NCBI RefSeq assembly: GCF_001420915.1
Contig: NZ_CP013021.1
Span: 2,325,001 to 2,389,000, forward strand
Direction of reading: 5' to 3'
Source of the DNA: Agarivorans gilvus
GTDB taxonomy: Bacteria; Pseudomonadota; Gammaproteobacteria; Enterobacterales; Celerinatantimonadaceae
DNA length: 64,000 bases
In this document: piece by piece, positions 9,901 through 18,052 of the stretch
Layout of the letters: each line of letters starts with the position of its first letter
Numbering within the stretch: the first letter of the stretch is position 1
Made by a program: the position numbers and the translations under genes
The notes under the pieces: generated by a model
Databases searched by the model: none
Told to the model about the DNA's origin: nothing
What the model saw: only the letters and a program-made list of their open reading frames with translations

Positions 9901-10179
9901 GATAATCAGCAAGCAGAGCAACTTCATCAGGCGCTGTTAGAGCAGGGCTTGTTATATCCAGACGGGCGGATTGCCGCTGATATTCCGCGTCAGCTCAGTG
10001 AATTTAAACTGCGCTACGCCAATCTATGTCAGCAGCTGCAACTGGATAGCAAAGCCTTATTTTATGCACTTCACCACAGTGGATTAAAATACACCGCCGG
10101 TCGTTACTTCCGTCCGGGCATGATTTTTTCTCTGCCTTTGGCGACGCAACATCCCCAAGCAGAGCAGCATTCAGCATAA
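6952..10179 (+). CDS. GH116-family glycoside hydrolase (beta-glucosidase/xylosidase type)
   Basis: A 1075-residue protein with no signal peptide, hence probably cytoplasmic. The N-terminal part holds the family's GGIGS turn (residues about 46-50). The C-terminal (alpha/alpha)6 domain carries RFLVRECADYPFFNSLDVYF, which aligns with the GH116 nucleophile region (candidate Glu518), and GTDDTFDN...SVYCGSLWIASLEA, which aligns with the acid/base region (candidate Asp671 or Asp672). GH116 includes mammalian GBA2 and bacterial beta-glucosidases and beta-xylosidases. The protein is longer than typical bacterial members because of Gln-rich insertions around 760-860. It is first in an operon 16 bases ahead of the GH94 phosphorylase, under a LacI-type operator, so intracellular cleavage of imported beta-glycosides is inferred. 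Confidence 0.82.
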   Translation: MLHRYTAQSSYHGTVSDLMSPGLADEFVQPWYVPLSTTPADTGIALGGIGSAYTFTPAGTTPLLHMLPGLHLSDQQRDSLRLEDFYFSQGAAKQQQLQLVHPRDFQQKQKFFKLSDASGQALFSDDMSIEQQIERLQQLVSEADFYAWNQLNLQRWQIELSSKTLDLLATHKHGVELNVSWLLDFYDGALGLQQTEQHALLGDWEAKQYQGLASWPSQQINYSALYPVAKQEFVGEQPITLTKFHYSPIVPDKEDWAALPVSYTRIVLHNQSKQAQAFSLVRCLENLTGYQALKSRPGMQDAACSIVRVANSQHAELHHWQDQLKHCTVEMGGKANPGVDFDGQSSISVSAPENCTISAKPYFYTQNGEAIIKGALASGRLSSDVDRGIYSGRELSSAALCVSGELAPGEQLEILFTLVLDFPHIQLPGLTSQKKYTQFYPNAEGRCLAITKQALAIEPQIQDALANIGEQLMPQASLLAISPQPQQQSQTRTLALNTLSFLAEATVWDKQDRFLVRECADYPFFNSLDVYFYGSFSLLQCFPRLDGAVMREFAKAVLAEDRVIRRHHEHVGLPHADLPNDKTEGPRAVRGAVIHDLGSPFDAKPDAYDWHNVKEWKDLAPKFILMLLRHYRTHGDQALLQESWEACQAAMHYLQSMVEPGQCFPLTRGTDDTFDNLSSHGISVYCGSLWIASLEAYASIAELLNKAKIPQEYRDLAHCARQQFHRCLWDEQAGYFHFYITPLQIGDIKQQQREALLASLSEVSFAEHLNLDKNSSSIELIEQLNRWLDQPEMPQLGSLEAEVKALWQQHANEQAWPTQQSSPKAWRQLRKLTLLALGDFWQDSWLNKLDLDSDDSFADSLLADSYCRMLQLPAVASEQQQRRCLEYVYRHNYQLNSARVGAANLVTRDGQPKEWGNFQAHDVWVGVQYSLVNAMLALDMQSQAADLLQACYRNLYQDARIPFAAPEGFNASCRFDASAFCDGDNQQAEQLHQALLEQGLLYPDGRIAADIPRQLSEFKLRYANLCQQLQLDSKALFYALHHSGLKYTAGRYFRPGMIFSLPLATQHPQAEQHSA

Positions 10180-10195
10180 CATTTTAGAGGTTAAT

Positions 10196-12610
10196 ATGAG
10201 CAAACAATACGGTTACTTTGATGACCAAAACAAAGAATATGTACTAACTACGCCGAAAACGCCGATAAAATGGGCTAACTATGTAGGAACCCTAGATTTT
10301 GGTGGCATCATTGATACCACCGGCGGTACCTTAGTTTGTAAACAAGATCCGGCTTTAAACCGCATCACCAAATACATTGCCCAACAGCCTCAATCAGATT
10401 TTAAAGGCTCAAGCATTTATGTTCGTCGCAAAACGGAGCAAGGTTATCAGTTATTTTCTCCGTTCTTCACTCCTTGCTTAACCGAGCCAGATGAGTTCGA
10501 GTGTCGCATCGGCCTTTCTTACACCCGCTGGCGGGTAGTGGCGGAAGGCTTAGAAATAGACATCAAAGTATTTGTTCCTAAGGGTTCAACTACCTTGCTA
10601 CAAGACATTAAAGTCACCAACGTGAGCTCACAAAGCCAGCAAGTTGACCTAGCACCGGTTTATGAATTCACTCACTTTGACGCCTTAAAACAATTAGTGA
10701 ATGCCGATTGGGTTCCTCAAACCATGACCCTAAAAGCCCACCCAGAAGCTACCGGGCACTTGGTGTTAGAACAATACGCCTTTATGAAACGCGATATTGC
10801 GGTTAACTACGTGAGTTGTAACCTTCCTGTGGATTCTTGGGAAGGAGATCGCCGAGCCTTCTTAGGTGAAAACGAATTTGGTTCTTGGGCCAAACCGCTA
10901 TCATTAATGGAAGATAGTCTGAGCAATTCAGAGTGTGACCGAGGTGACAACGTTGCTGCCATGCTCATCAAACTAGGTGAGTTAGCGCCAGGGCAAAGCC
11001 AACGAGTGATTACCCAATTAGGCCAAGCTGACAGCCTGCAAGATGCAGCCGACAGCATTGCGCTTTATCGTGACGAAAAAGCGGCTGATCAAGCCTTTGC
11101 TGAGCTCGCCACATTCTGGGAAGACTATCTACAAGTGATGCAGGTAGATACTCCAGACAGTGCCATGAACTCGATGCTTAACGTACATAATCCGCGTCAG
11201 TGTCATACCACCAAAAACTGGTCACGCTACCTGTCTCTCTACCAATTAGGCTATGGTGCTCGCGGTATCGGCTTCCGCGATTCATCGCAAGATTTAATTG
11301 GGGTAATGGCTCACATGCCTGAAGAAGCGCGCGAATTCGCCGAGCGCTTATTGTCGGTTCAGCTTGAAAATGGCTCGGCGATGCACCAGTACTTCCCGCT
11401 GACTATGGAAGCCAACGAAGGTGACTCTCGCGAAGAACCCGACTGCCCAGACTACTATGGTGACGACCACCTATGGATCGTCTTAACGGTAGCGCAGTAT
11501 CTCAAAGAAACCGGCGATCTGGAATTCTTAAACAAACCTATCAGTTACTACAGTAAAACCTTGGAATTGGCCGAGCGTCCAACAGCCAGTGTTTACCAAC
11601 ACTTACTTAAAGCAGTTGATTTCACTTGGAATAACGTTGGCCAACATGGCTTACCTTTACTTGGCTTTGCCGACTGGAATGATACCGTTAACCTACCCAC
11701 AGGTGCCGAGTCATTGTTTGTCGCTAACTTATTCGGTAAAGCGCTGAAGGAGTTGTTAGACATTGCCCAGGCCTTAGAAGATCAAACCACGGTCGAGTTA
11801 CTTACTGGCTACTACCAAGAGATGAAACAACGGGTAAACCAGCATGCTTGGGACGGCGAGTGGTGGGTTCGCTACTTCACCGAACAAGGCGAGCCGATTG
11901 GTTCACATAAAAATAGCCATGGTAGCTTATATACTAATGGTCAATCATGGCCCGTCATTTCAGGCTTTGCAGAAGGTGACCGCATGCTAGCCGGGTTAGA
12001 TGCCGTCAATAACAAACTCAATACCCAATATGGCATTATGCTATCTGGCCCCGGCTATAACGGTTATGACCATAAGCTTGGCGGGGTAAGTACTTACCCA
12101 CCGGGAGCCAAAGAAAATGGCGGTATCTTCCTGCACTCTAACCCTTGGGTTATGATGGCCGAGACCATCGCTGGCAACGGTGACCGTGCCTTTGAGTACT
12201 ACAATCAAATTAACCCAGCCTTCCATAACGATAACTTAGATGTGTTCCAATCTGAGCCTTACTGCTACCCACAAAATATTTTGGGTAAAGAACACAAACA
12301 GTTTGGTATGGGACGTAATGCTTGGCTATCAGGCACCTCTAGCTGGACCTATGTTGCAGGAACCCAATACATATTAGGAATTAAGCCCGGCTTAAAAGGC
12401 TTAGAAATTGACCCTTGTATTCCTAAGGCGTGGCCAGAATACAGCGTACGTCGCCGCTACCGTGGAGCCACTTACAACATTAAAGTAAGCAATCCTAAAG
12501 GTGTTAGCAAAGGTGTAGCTAGCATCACGCTTAACGGCAAAGCCATCGAAGGGCAAGTTCTACCTATCATGGCTGAAGGTGAGCACCAAGTCGAAGTCGT
12601 ACTAGGCTAA
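10196..12610 (+). CDS. GH94 disaccharide phosphorylase (cellobiose-phosphorylase-like)
   Basis: An 804-residue cytoplasmic enzyme of normal GH94 length. It starts YGYFDDQNKEYVLTTPKTP as cellobiose phosphorylases do. The beta-sandwich domain is followed by an (alpha/alpha)6 barrel with the catalytic acid in FADWNDTVNLP (Asp493). Later come the phosphate and sugar loops (SGPGYNGYDHKLGG; GMGRNAWLSGTSSW). GH94 enzymes split beta-linked disaccharides with phosphate into glucose-1-phosphate plus free sugar, saving ATP. Cellobiose is the best guess; laminaribiose or another beta-disaccharide cannot be excluded by reading. It is second in the GH116 operon and ends at a strong terminator. Confidence 0.88.
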   Translation: MSKQYGYFDDQNKEYVLTTPKTPIKWANYVGTLDFGGIIDTTGGTLVCKQDPALNRITKYIAQQPQSDFKGSSIYVRRKTEQGYQLFSPFFTPCLTEPDEFECRIGLSYTRWRVVAEGLEIDIKVFVPKGSTTLLQDIKVTNVSSQSQQVDLAPVYEFTHFDALKQLVNADWVPQTMTLKAHPEATGHLVLEQYAFMKRDIAVNYVSCNLPVDSWEGDRRAFLGENEFGSWAKPLSLMEDSLSNSECDRGDNVAAMLIKLGELAPGQSQRVITQLGQADSLQDAADSIALYRDEKAADQAFAELATFWEDYLQVMQVDTPDSAMNSMLNVHNPRQCHTTKNWSRYLSLYQLGYGARGIGFRDSSQDLIGVMAHMPEEAREFAERLLSVQLENGSAMHQYFPLTMEANEGDSREEPDCPDYYGDDHLWIVLTVAQYLKETGDLEFLNKPISYYSKTLELAERPTASVYQHLLKAVDFTWNNVGQHGLPLLGFADWNDTVNLPTGAESLFVANLFGKALKELLDIAQALEDQTTVELLTGYYQEMKQRVNQHAWDGEWWVRYFTEQGEPIGSHKNSHGSLYTNGQSWPVISGFAEGDRMLAGLDAVNNKLNTQYGIMLSGPGYNGYDHKLGGVSTYPPGAKENGGIFLHSNPWVMMAETIAGNGDRAFEYYNQINPAFHNDNLDVFQSEPYCYPQNILGKEHKQFGMGRNAWLSGTSSWTYVAGTQYILGIKPGLKGLEIDPCIPKAWPEYSVRRRYRGATYNIKVSNPKGVSKGVASITLNGKAIEGQVLPIMAEGEHQVEVVLG

Positions 12611-12624
12611 TCGAGCTCACTATA

Positions 12625-12655
12625 TTAAAAAGCCAGCATAACGCTGGCTTTTTAA
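12625..12655. terminator. Bidirectional terminator after GH94
   Basis: The 13-base arms TTAAAAAGCCAGC / GCTGGCTTTTTAA are separated by 5 bases, with T runs on both strands. It lies 14 bases past the GH94 stop. Confidence 0.85.
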
Positions 12656-12699
12656 TGCTTATTTATCAACCAACTTCAACAATATCACTAGGATACAAA

Positions 12700-12727
12700 A
12701 AAGCCCCTGTTCCACAACAGGGGCTTT
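12700..12727 (-). terminator. Terminator of the GH1-ABC ATPase operon
   Basis: Arms AAAGCCCCTGT / ACAGGGGCTTT with a 6-base loop. On the minus strand a T run (plus A run 12697-12702) follows. It lies just beyond the ATPase stop at 12751. Confidence 0.8.
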
Positions 12728-12750
12728 AATTTGAGTTGAAACTGACGCGC

Positions 12751-13842
12751 TTACGCTAAGGATTGCAACGTCGTGGCGTCAAATAAATGCGCAAAGTGAC
12801 TATCTAAATAAAGCTCACAATCACCGGGCTGCAAACTGTAGTCGGTGGCGGCTTCAACAATAATCTTTCTACCGCTTAACTCACCTCGTGCCAACATGGT
12901 GGCGCCCAATAATTCAATATTGTTCAGCTTAACGTGTACCTTAAGCCCTTGCCCTTCCTCCAGGTTTTTCGGATGCAGATAAATATCATTGGGACGTACT
13001 CCCAGCAATACTGACTGACCATCACTCACCTTATCCTGATATTGTGGCGGCAAAGTAATACGCTGCTGTTGAATATTCAGGTAGCTTTGTTCACCTTGCT
13101 GCTGCACCGTGGCAGAGAACATATTCATCATTGGTGAGCCAATGAAACCAGCCACAAAGGTACTGCTAGGTTGAGTAAATACCTCATAGGGTGTACCAAT
13201 TTGGGCCACCACACCCTTATCTAATATCACGATGCGGTCAGCCAAGGTCATAGCCTCTACCTGATCGTGGGTTACATACAAAGTCGTCACACCCAGCTTG
13301 GTATGCAAATCTTTGATTTCTTGACGCATTTTGCCACGCAATTTGGCATCCAGGTTAGACAGCGGCTCATCAAATAAGAACAATTTAGGCGTACGAACCA
13401 TGGCCCGTCCCATTGCTACACGCTGGCGTTGACCACCAGAAAGTTGCTTAGGTTTGCGCTGTAACAACTCTTTAAGTTGCAACATGTCGGCCGCCCACTC
13501 TACCGCCTCTTCGATTTCTGGCTTGCTATAACCTTGTACCTTTAAGGCAAAAGCGATGTTTTGATACACCGTCATATGCGGGTACAAGGCATAACTTTGA
13601 AACACCATGGCTAAGTCTCGGTCCTTGGGGTCAATTTCATTCAGGCATTTATCGCCCATCATGATACGTCCCGAAGAAATACTCTCCAAACCGGCTACCA
13701 TTCGTAAGATGGTAGATTTGCCGCAGCCAGAAGCGCCGAGCAAAACTACAAACTCACCATCGTTTACCTCTAAATCGAAGCCCTTAACTACTTCTGTTTT
13801 ACCAAAATTTTTTGTTAGTCCTTGAAACGACAGTGACGCCAT
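12751..13842 (-). CDS. Sugar ABC transporter ATP-binding protein (UgpC/MalK/MsmX type)
   Basis: 363 residues with the full ATPase set: Walker A GASGCGKST (residues 36-44), signature LSGGQRQRVAMGRAM (about 134-148), Walker B LFLFDEPLSNLDAKLR and the switch VTHDQVEAM. These are followed by the C-terminal OB-fold (MOP-like) regulatory domain found in CUT1 importers. Its start lies two bases after the stop of the GH1 gene (TAA-CT-ATG), so translation is probably coupled. No permease or binding-protein gene is in the window, so this ATPase must serve partners encoded elsewhere, as the multitask MsmK/MsmX proteins do. Location: cytoplasmic face of the inner membrane. Confidence 0.92.
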   Translation of the reverse strand: MASLSFQGLTKNFGKTEVVKGFDLEVNDGEFVVLLGASGCGKSTILRMVAGLESISSGRIMMGDKCLNEIDPKDRDLAMVFQSYALYPHMTVYQNIAFALKVQGYSKPEIEEAVEWAADMLQLKELLQRKPKQLSGGQRQRVAMGRAMVRTPKLFLFDEPLSNLDAKLRGKMRQEIKDLHTKLGVTTLYVTHDQVEAMTLADRIVILDKGVVAQIGTPYEVFTQPSSTFVAGFIGSPMMNMFSATVQQQGEQSYLNIQQQRITLPPQYQDKVSDGQSVLLGVRPNDIYLHPKNLEEGQGLKVHVKLNNIELLGATMLARGELSGRKIIVEAATDYSLQPGDCELYLDSHFAHLFDATTLQSLA

Positions 13843-13844
13843 AG

Positions 13845-15188
13845 TTATCCCTCTTTACGTTGCTTTAAAAAGCTTTGGAAGTACTTAGCACTTTGTTTAA
13901 GCACACGTTGTTGACTGGCATAATCTACATACACCAAGCCAAAACGTTTGTCGTAACCAAAGGCCCATTCAAAATTGTCCATCAAACTCCAAGCAAAATA
14001 GCCTTTAAGCTCTACCCCTTCAGCCATCGCCGCAGCCACCGCATCTAAGTGTGACTGGTAATAGTCACAGCGTTGTTGGTCAATCACTTGGCCATTTTCT
14101 AGCTTGTCTGCACCAGCCATACCATTTTCGGTAATATAAATAGGCGGTAACTGATAACGCTGATTTAACTTGGTGAGTAAGCTAGTAAACGCTTCAGGGC
14201 AAACTTCCCAGCCCATATCGGTGCGCTCTACGCCTTCTAAACGCACGTGTTCAGGCCCGTGTTCACCAGCTTTAATCACGTGGCGGGTATAATAGTTAAT
14301 TCCAAGAAAATCGATGGGCTGCTGAATCAGCTCCAAATCGCCCGGCAAAATGGTGGGCCACCACAATGGCTGCTGCTGGCGGATTGCTTCTGGGTAAGTG
14401 CCTTCGACTAAGGGCTGTATGAACCAGTGAATACCCTGTTGCTCGTCAAAATCAGCGGCGGCAACATCGGCGGGATTACTTGGGTCAGCCGGATAAGCCG
14501 GAGCAAAGTTTAAGACTATCCCGTGCTGGGCCTTAGGCGCATTTTCTCGCATCTTAGGCAAAGCCAAACCATGGGCTAACAACAGATGGTGAGCGGCCTG
14601 AAAACCCCATTTGTCATCTTTTAGGCCCGGAGCATGGTCGCCAAAGCGGTAACCCAAGAAGGCACTACAGAAGGGCTCGTTGAAGGTAGTATAACTGTAA
14701 ACTTCATCACCCAGCGCTTGAGTCATGATGTCAGCAAATTCGGCAAATTTATAAGCGGTTTCACGGTTCAACCACCCGCCGCGATCTTCTAGATACTGCG
14801 GTAAATCCCAGTGATATAAAGTGACAAAAGGCTTAATCCCTAATGAATTAAGTTTAGCGATAAGACGCTGATAAAAGGCGACGCCTTTTTGGTTAACCTG
14901 CCCTTCCTGAGGCATGATACGTGGCCAAGCAATCGATAAACGGTAGGCGTCCACACCTAGCTCAGCAATTAATTCTAAATCCTGCTCCCAACGGTGGTAG
15001 TGATCACAAGCTACTGAACCATCATCCCCGTTAGCCACTTTTCCGGGAGTCGCACAAAAACGGTCCCAAATAGATTCACAGCGGCCATCTTCTTGATTAG
15101 CACCTTCAATTTGAAAAGACGCTGTCGCCACACCAAAAATAAAATCAGAGTGACGAAATGGAGATGATTCGGGAAAAGCAAAAGACAT
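13845..15188 (-). CDS. GH1 beta-glucosidase
   Basis: A 447-residue cytoplasmic family-1 glycosidase. The acid/base glutamate is in TFNEPF (Glu171) and the nucleophile in YITENGM (Glu354). The N-terminal GVATASFQIEGA and C-terminal GYFAWSLMDNFEWAFGY signatures are present. It hydrolyses beta-glucosides or 6-phospho-beta-glucosides; the context of an ABC importer rather than a PTS favours unphosphorylated substrates. I take the ATG at 15188 as the start: the in-frame TTG four codons upstream would place the GAGG ribosome site inside the gene. It is first in an operon with the ABC ATPase and downstream of the LacI regulator. Confidence 0.92.
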   Translation of the reverse strand: MSFAFPESSPFRHSDFIFGVATASFQIEGANQEDGRCESIWDRFCATPGKVANGDDGSVACDHYHRWEQDLELIAELGVDAYRLSIAWPRIMPQEGQVNQKGVAFYQRLIAKLNSLGIKPFVTLYHWDLPQYLEDRGGWLNRETAYKFAEFADIMTQALGDEVYSYTTFNEPFCSAFLGYRFGDHAPGLKDDKWGFQAAHHLLLAHGLALPKMRENAPKAQHGIVLNFAPAYPADPSNPADVAAADFDEQQGIHWFIQPLVEGTYPEAIRQQQPLWWPTILPGDLELIQQPIDFLGINYYTRHVIKAGEHGPEHVRLEGVERTDMGWEVCPEAFTSLLTKLNQRYQLPPIYITENGMAGADKLENGQVIDQQRCDYYQSHLDAVAAAMAEGVELKGYFAWSLMDNFEWAFGYDKRFGLVYVDYASQQRVLKQSAKYFQSFLKQRKEG

Positions 15189-15252
15189 ACAAAACCTCAA
15201 TAAAGCGCCTCACTGGCCGCCATTTTTTCTTAAAACAAGATAACCAGCCGAA

Positions 15253-15301
15253 CGACTAGTCGGTTACTGTTAATGCTTGGTTCAAGTGGCCAAGCATTAA
15301 C
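15253..15301. repeat. Two palindromes between lacI-type gene and GH1 gene
   Basis: A perfect inverted repeat with 12-base arms GTTAATGCTTGG (15269-15280) and CCAAGCATTAAC (15290-15301) sits 60 bases past the regulator stop. Just left of it is the 10-base palindrome CGACTAGTCG (15253-15262). No T run follows on either strand, so this may be an operator or mRNA hairpin rather than a terminator. Confidence 0.5.
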
Positions 15302-15362
15302 ACTAAGATAGGGCGGCCATTTTAAATAAGCCCCCGTAAAGCTAAAGCACGATGTAGAACGA

Positions 15363-16361
15363 CTAACTACGTGGCGCGGCGGTTGACTCCCGAACGACTA
15401 AACTAGGCTCTAATTGCACGCCATTAGTTAAGTCTTGATCCAAACTATTGAGCACCATATTAGCGGCAGCAATGCCCATATCCACAATCGGAAAACGAAT
15501 GGTGGTTAACTTCGGACGCAAATAACGAGAGTAAAACATGTCATCGTAACCCACTACCGAAATGCGCTCGCCCGGTGATTCATTAGTACGCGATAAAATA
15601 TCGTAAACACTAATTGCGATATTATCGTTACCACATACCACCGCTGTAAAATCAACATCACGTTGAAACAACTTAGCCGCCGCTTTATTACCACCGTCTT
15701 CCTGGAACAAGCCTTCTACAATCAATTGCGGATCATATTCAATTCCCGCTTCACTCAAGGCATTGCGATAACCTTGTAAACGCTCGCGTGCATCAAGGTG
15801 AATCAAGGGCCCGGTGATAGAAGCAATTTTAGTATGCCCCAAATCAATCAAGTGCTTGGTTGCCAAATAGCCGCCGAGTTCGTTATTTAAGTAAATACAG
15901 CGCTCGGCCAATTCTGGTACGTAACGGTTCAATACATAAATGTTCGGGTACTGTTTGCACAGTTCAATCACCTCGTCATCGGTCATCGCCTGAACCACCA
16001 GCAAAATCGCATCAACTCGTCGTGAGTGCAGAAAACGCACCGCTTCACGTTCTTGTTCAATATGATCGTCACCACTGGTAGCGATAAGATGCTGGCCATG
16101 CTTACGCAATACCGTTTCAATACTTTGCATCATTGGACCAAAGAATGGCCCCGACAAGGTACCTACCACAATACCAACGCTGTATGAACGGTTAGTTGCC
16201 AAAGCTTGAGCAAAAGAGTTAGGTTGATAACCCAACTTCTCCATAGCTGCCTGTACACGTTCCCGATTAACCGCAGAGACTTTATTGTTGCCGTTCATCA
16301 CTCGTGAAACAGTCGCTTGCGAAACCCCCGCGAGATCCGAGACCTCCTTAATCGTTGCCAT
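15363..16361 (-). CDS. LacI/GalR-family transcriptional repressor of the glucoside locus
   Basis: 332 residues. The first ~25 form the LacI helix-turn-helix and hinge (TIKEVSDLAGVSQATVSRVM). The rest is the periplasmic-binding-type effector domain (GIVVGTLSGPFFGPMMQSIE; VVCGNDNIAISVYDIL; ISVVGYDDMFYSRYL). It lies upstream of, and in line with, the GH1-ABC ATPase operon. A perfect GAAAGCGCTTTC palindrome 73 bases before its start suggests autoregulation, and related boxes before lamB and GH116 suggest these are its other targets. The inducer is inferred to be a beta-glucoside or a product of one; this is not shown by sequence. Confidence 0.9.
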   Translation of the reverse strand: MATIKEVSDLAGVSQATVSRVMNGNNKVSAVNRERVQAAMEKLGYQPNSFAQALATNRSYSVGIVVGTLSGPFFGPMMQSIETVLRKHGQHLIATSGDDHIEQEREAVRFLHSRRVDAILLVVQAMTDDEVIELCKQYPNIYVLNRYVPELAERCIYLNNELGGYLATKHLIDLGHTKIASITGPLIHLDARERLQGYRNALSEAGIEYDPQLIVEGLFQEDGGNKAAAKLFQRDVDFTAVVCGNDNIAISVYDILSRTNESPGERISVVGYDDMFYSRYLRPKLTTIRFPIVDMGIAAANMVLNSLDQDLTNGVQLEPSLVVRESTAAPRS

Positions 16362-16433
16362 TAAATACTCTAGCCTCTCTAATTTTTAAGCGCCTAACAC
16401 CGCCAGCACGAGCCCAAAAAAACCCGCCCTCGT

Positions 16434-16445
16434 GAAAGCGCTTTC
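16434..16445. promoter_or_regulatory. Perfect LacI-family operator before the regulator gene
   Basis: GAAAGCGCTTTC is a fully symmetric 12-base palindrome. It is the strongest of the GAAAGCG-type boxes in the window. Confidence 0.7.
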
Positions 16446-16544
16446 CCATAATATGACGAAACAAGGTCATTGCTGTCAAATACCTTTATATGCAGCCAAG
16501 CTGATATGTGAGCGGCTGCAAAGTTTACAATTGCCCGATGAAAG

Positions 16545-16982
16545 TTAGACCTGCAACCAAAAGGTCATTGGCCCATCATTTACCAAAGACACCTGCATAT
16601 CACAGCCAAAACGACCGGTTTCGGTGGCCAAACCTCGATCTTTACAAGCATCAACAAAAAACTCGTACAAGAACTCGGCTTGCTCGGGGCTGGCACCTCG
16701 AGAAAAGCCTGGTCTAAGCCCCTTATCGGTGTCTGCTACTAGGGTAAATTGAGATACCACTAATACGCTGCCACCCACTTGTTGCACGTTGAGATTGGTT
16801 TTTCCTTGTTGGTCGGCAAAGATGCGATACTTGCTCACTTTCTCACATAACTTAATCGCCTTAGCTTGGTCGTCGCCCTGCTCCACACCTAATAACACCA
16901 ATAAACCAGTACCAATAGCCCCGGTGGTTTGTTGGTCCACAGTGACGCTGGCCTGCTTTACCCGCTGAATAAGGGCAATCAT
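16545..16982 (-). CDS. dtd: D-aminoacyl-tRNA deacylase
   Basis: 145 residues, the usual Dtd length. The two active-site motifs are present: GGSVLVVSQFTLVADTDKG with the conserved SQFTL, and VSLVNDGPMTFWL, whose NDGP(M)T forms the cross-subunit GP motif. The enzyme frees tRNA from wrongly attached D-amino acids and glycine in the cytoplasm, acting as a homodimer. Its ATG overlaps the stop of yihY by one base (TAATG), so translation is coupled. The yihY-dtd order is common in gammaproteobacteria. Confidence 0.96.
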   Translation of the reverse strand: MIALIQRVKQASVTVDQQTTGAIGTGLLVLLGVEQGDDQAKAIKLCEKVSKYRIFADQQGKTNLNVQQVGGSVLVVSQFTLVADTDKGLRPGFSRGASPEQAEFLYEFFVDACKDRGLATETGRFGCDMQVSLVNDGPMTFWLQV

Positions 16983-17866
16983 TACTCTTCCTCTGCCTCT
17001 ATTACTTGATTATCTGATTGTGCGTCTTGGTTAAACTCCCCCAAGGCCGCGGTAATTTCTGCGCCTAATAACACCACTATCCAACTTAAATACACCCATA
17101 GGAATAAAATGGGGATGGCCGCTAAGGCACCATAAATCACTTGGTAAGAAGGAAAAGACGAGACATAAAAGGCAAAGCCGCGTTTGCCCAATTCAAAGAC
17201 TAAGGCTGCCACCACCGCGCCACTCAAGCCATGTAAAAAGCGGATCGACTTATTTGGTACCAATAAATACAACAAGCAAAATGCCCCTATAGAAAACAAC
17301 AAGGGAACGGTGCGTAGTAAGGTATTCCAAATACCCAATAAGGTTTCGTCGGCAAATAATTGGATCGAAAAGATATAAGAACTCAGCGCCAAACTGCCAC
17401 CCATTAACAAAGGGCCTAGGGTTAAAATCATCCAATACATGGGAAAGGCACTACGCCAACGACGCTTTTTAGTGACCCGCCAAATCATGTTTAGGCTATT
17501 GTCTATACTGGAAATCAACATTAACGCCACCACGGCTAAGGCAGCAATACCCACCGCGGTCATCCTTGAGGCATTTTCTACAAAAGCCCGTAGGCTGTGT
17601 TTTACTACCTCGCCCGAGGCCGGAACGAAATTGCTAAAAACGAAGTCTTCTATCAGAGTCTGAAATCCAGAAAAAACTGGAAAGGCGCTGATAATCGAGA
17701 AGGTCACCGCCACCAGCGGCACTAAAGATAACAAACTAACGTAAGCCAAGGAGCCGGCAATCATGGTTAACTTATCGTGTTTTATTCTCTCGATTAAAAA
17801 GCATAAAAATGCCTTACTTTGCTGAAAAGAAAACGACCAATTCGGCGTCTTCAAGATGCGACTCAT
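16982..17866 (-). CDS. yihY: YihY/BrkB-family inner-membrane protein
   Basis: 294 residues with about six membrane segments. The family signature is at the N-terminus (LTMIAGSLAYVSLLSLVPLVAV), with SSIDNSLNMIWRVTKKR in the middle and the PSYQVIYGALAAIPILFLWVYLSW stretch near the C-terminus, followed by an acidic tail. YihY was once annotated as RNase BN in error; its function is unknown, with suggestions of a transport role. The gene is first in the yihY-dtd pair and divergent from the SulP transporter. Confidence 0.92.
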   Translation of the reverse strand: MSRILKTPNWSFSFQQSKAFLCFLIERIKHDKLTMIAGSLAYVSLLSLVPLVAVTFSIISAFPVFSGFQTLIEDFVFSNFVPASGEVVKHSLRAFVENASRMTAVGIAALAVVALMLISSIDNSLNMIWRVTKKRRWRSAFPMYWMILTLGPLLMGGSLALSSYIFSIQLFADETLLGIWNTLLRTVPLLFSIGAFCLLYLLVPNKSIRFLHGLSGAVVAALVFELGKRGFAFYVSSFPSYQVIYGALAAIPILFLWVYLSWIVVLLGAEITAALGEFNQDAQSDNQVIEAEEE

Positions 17867-18052
17867 AATTAGTATTAATCCTTTACTTAATATGTTTCTA
17901 GAATGACCCAGTTACATCCGCAACTCAAGCACAAGCCCCCGATTTTAGCCTCTAATAAAGCACTTGTGGCCTGATGTTTTTTTGAACTAAGTCACATAAG
18001 GTGCTAGACTCCCGCCCCATTTCGTTTCCTTGTTAATGGATTCTATAGAAAC

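Noticed and set aside
15269..15301. Inverted repeat after the lacI-type gene as a standard terminator
   Set aside because: Strong 12-base stem but no T run on either strand.
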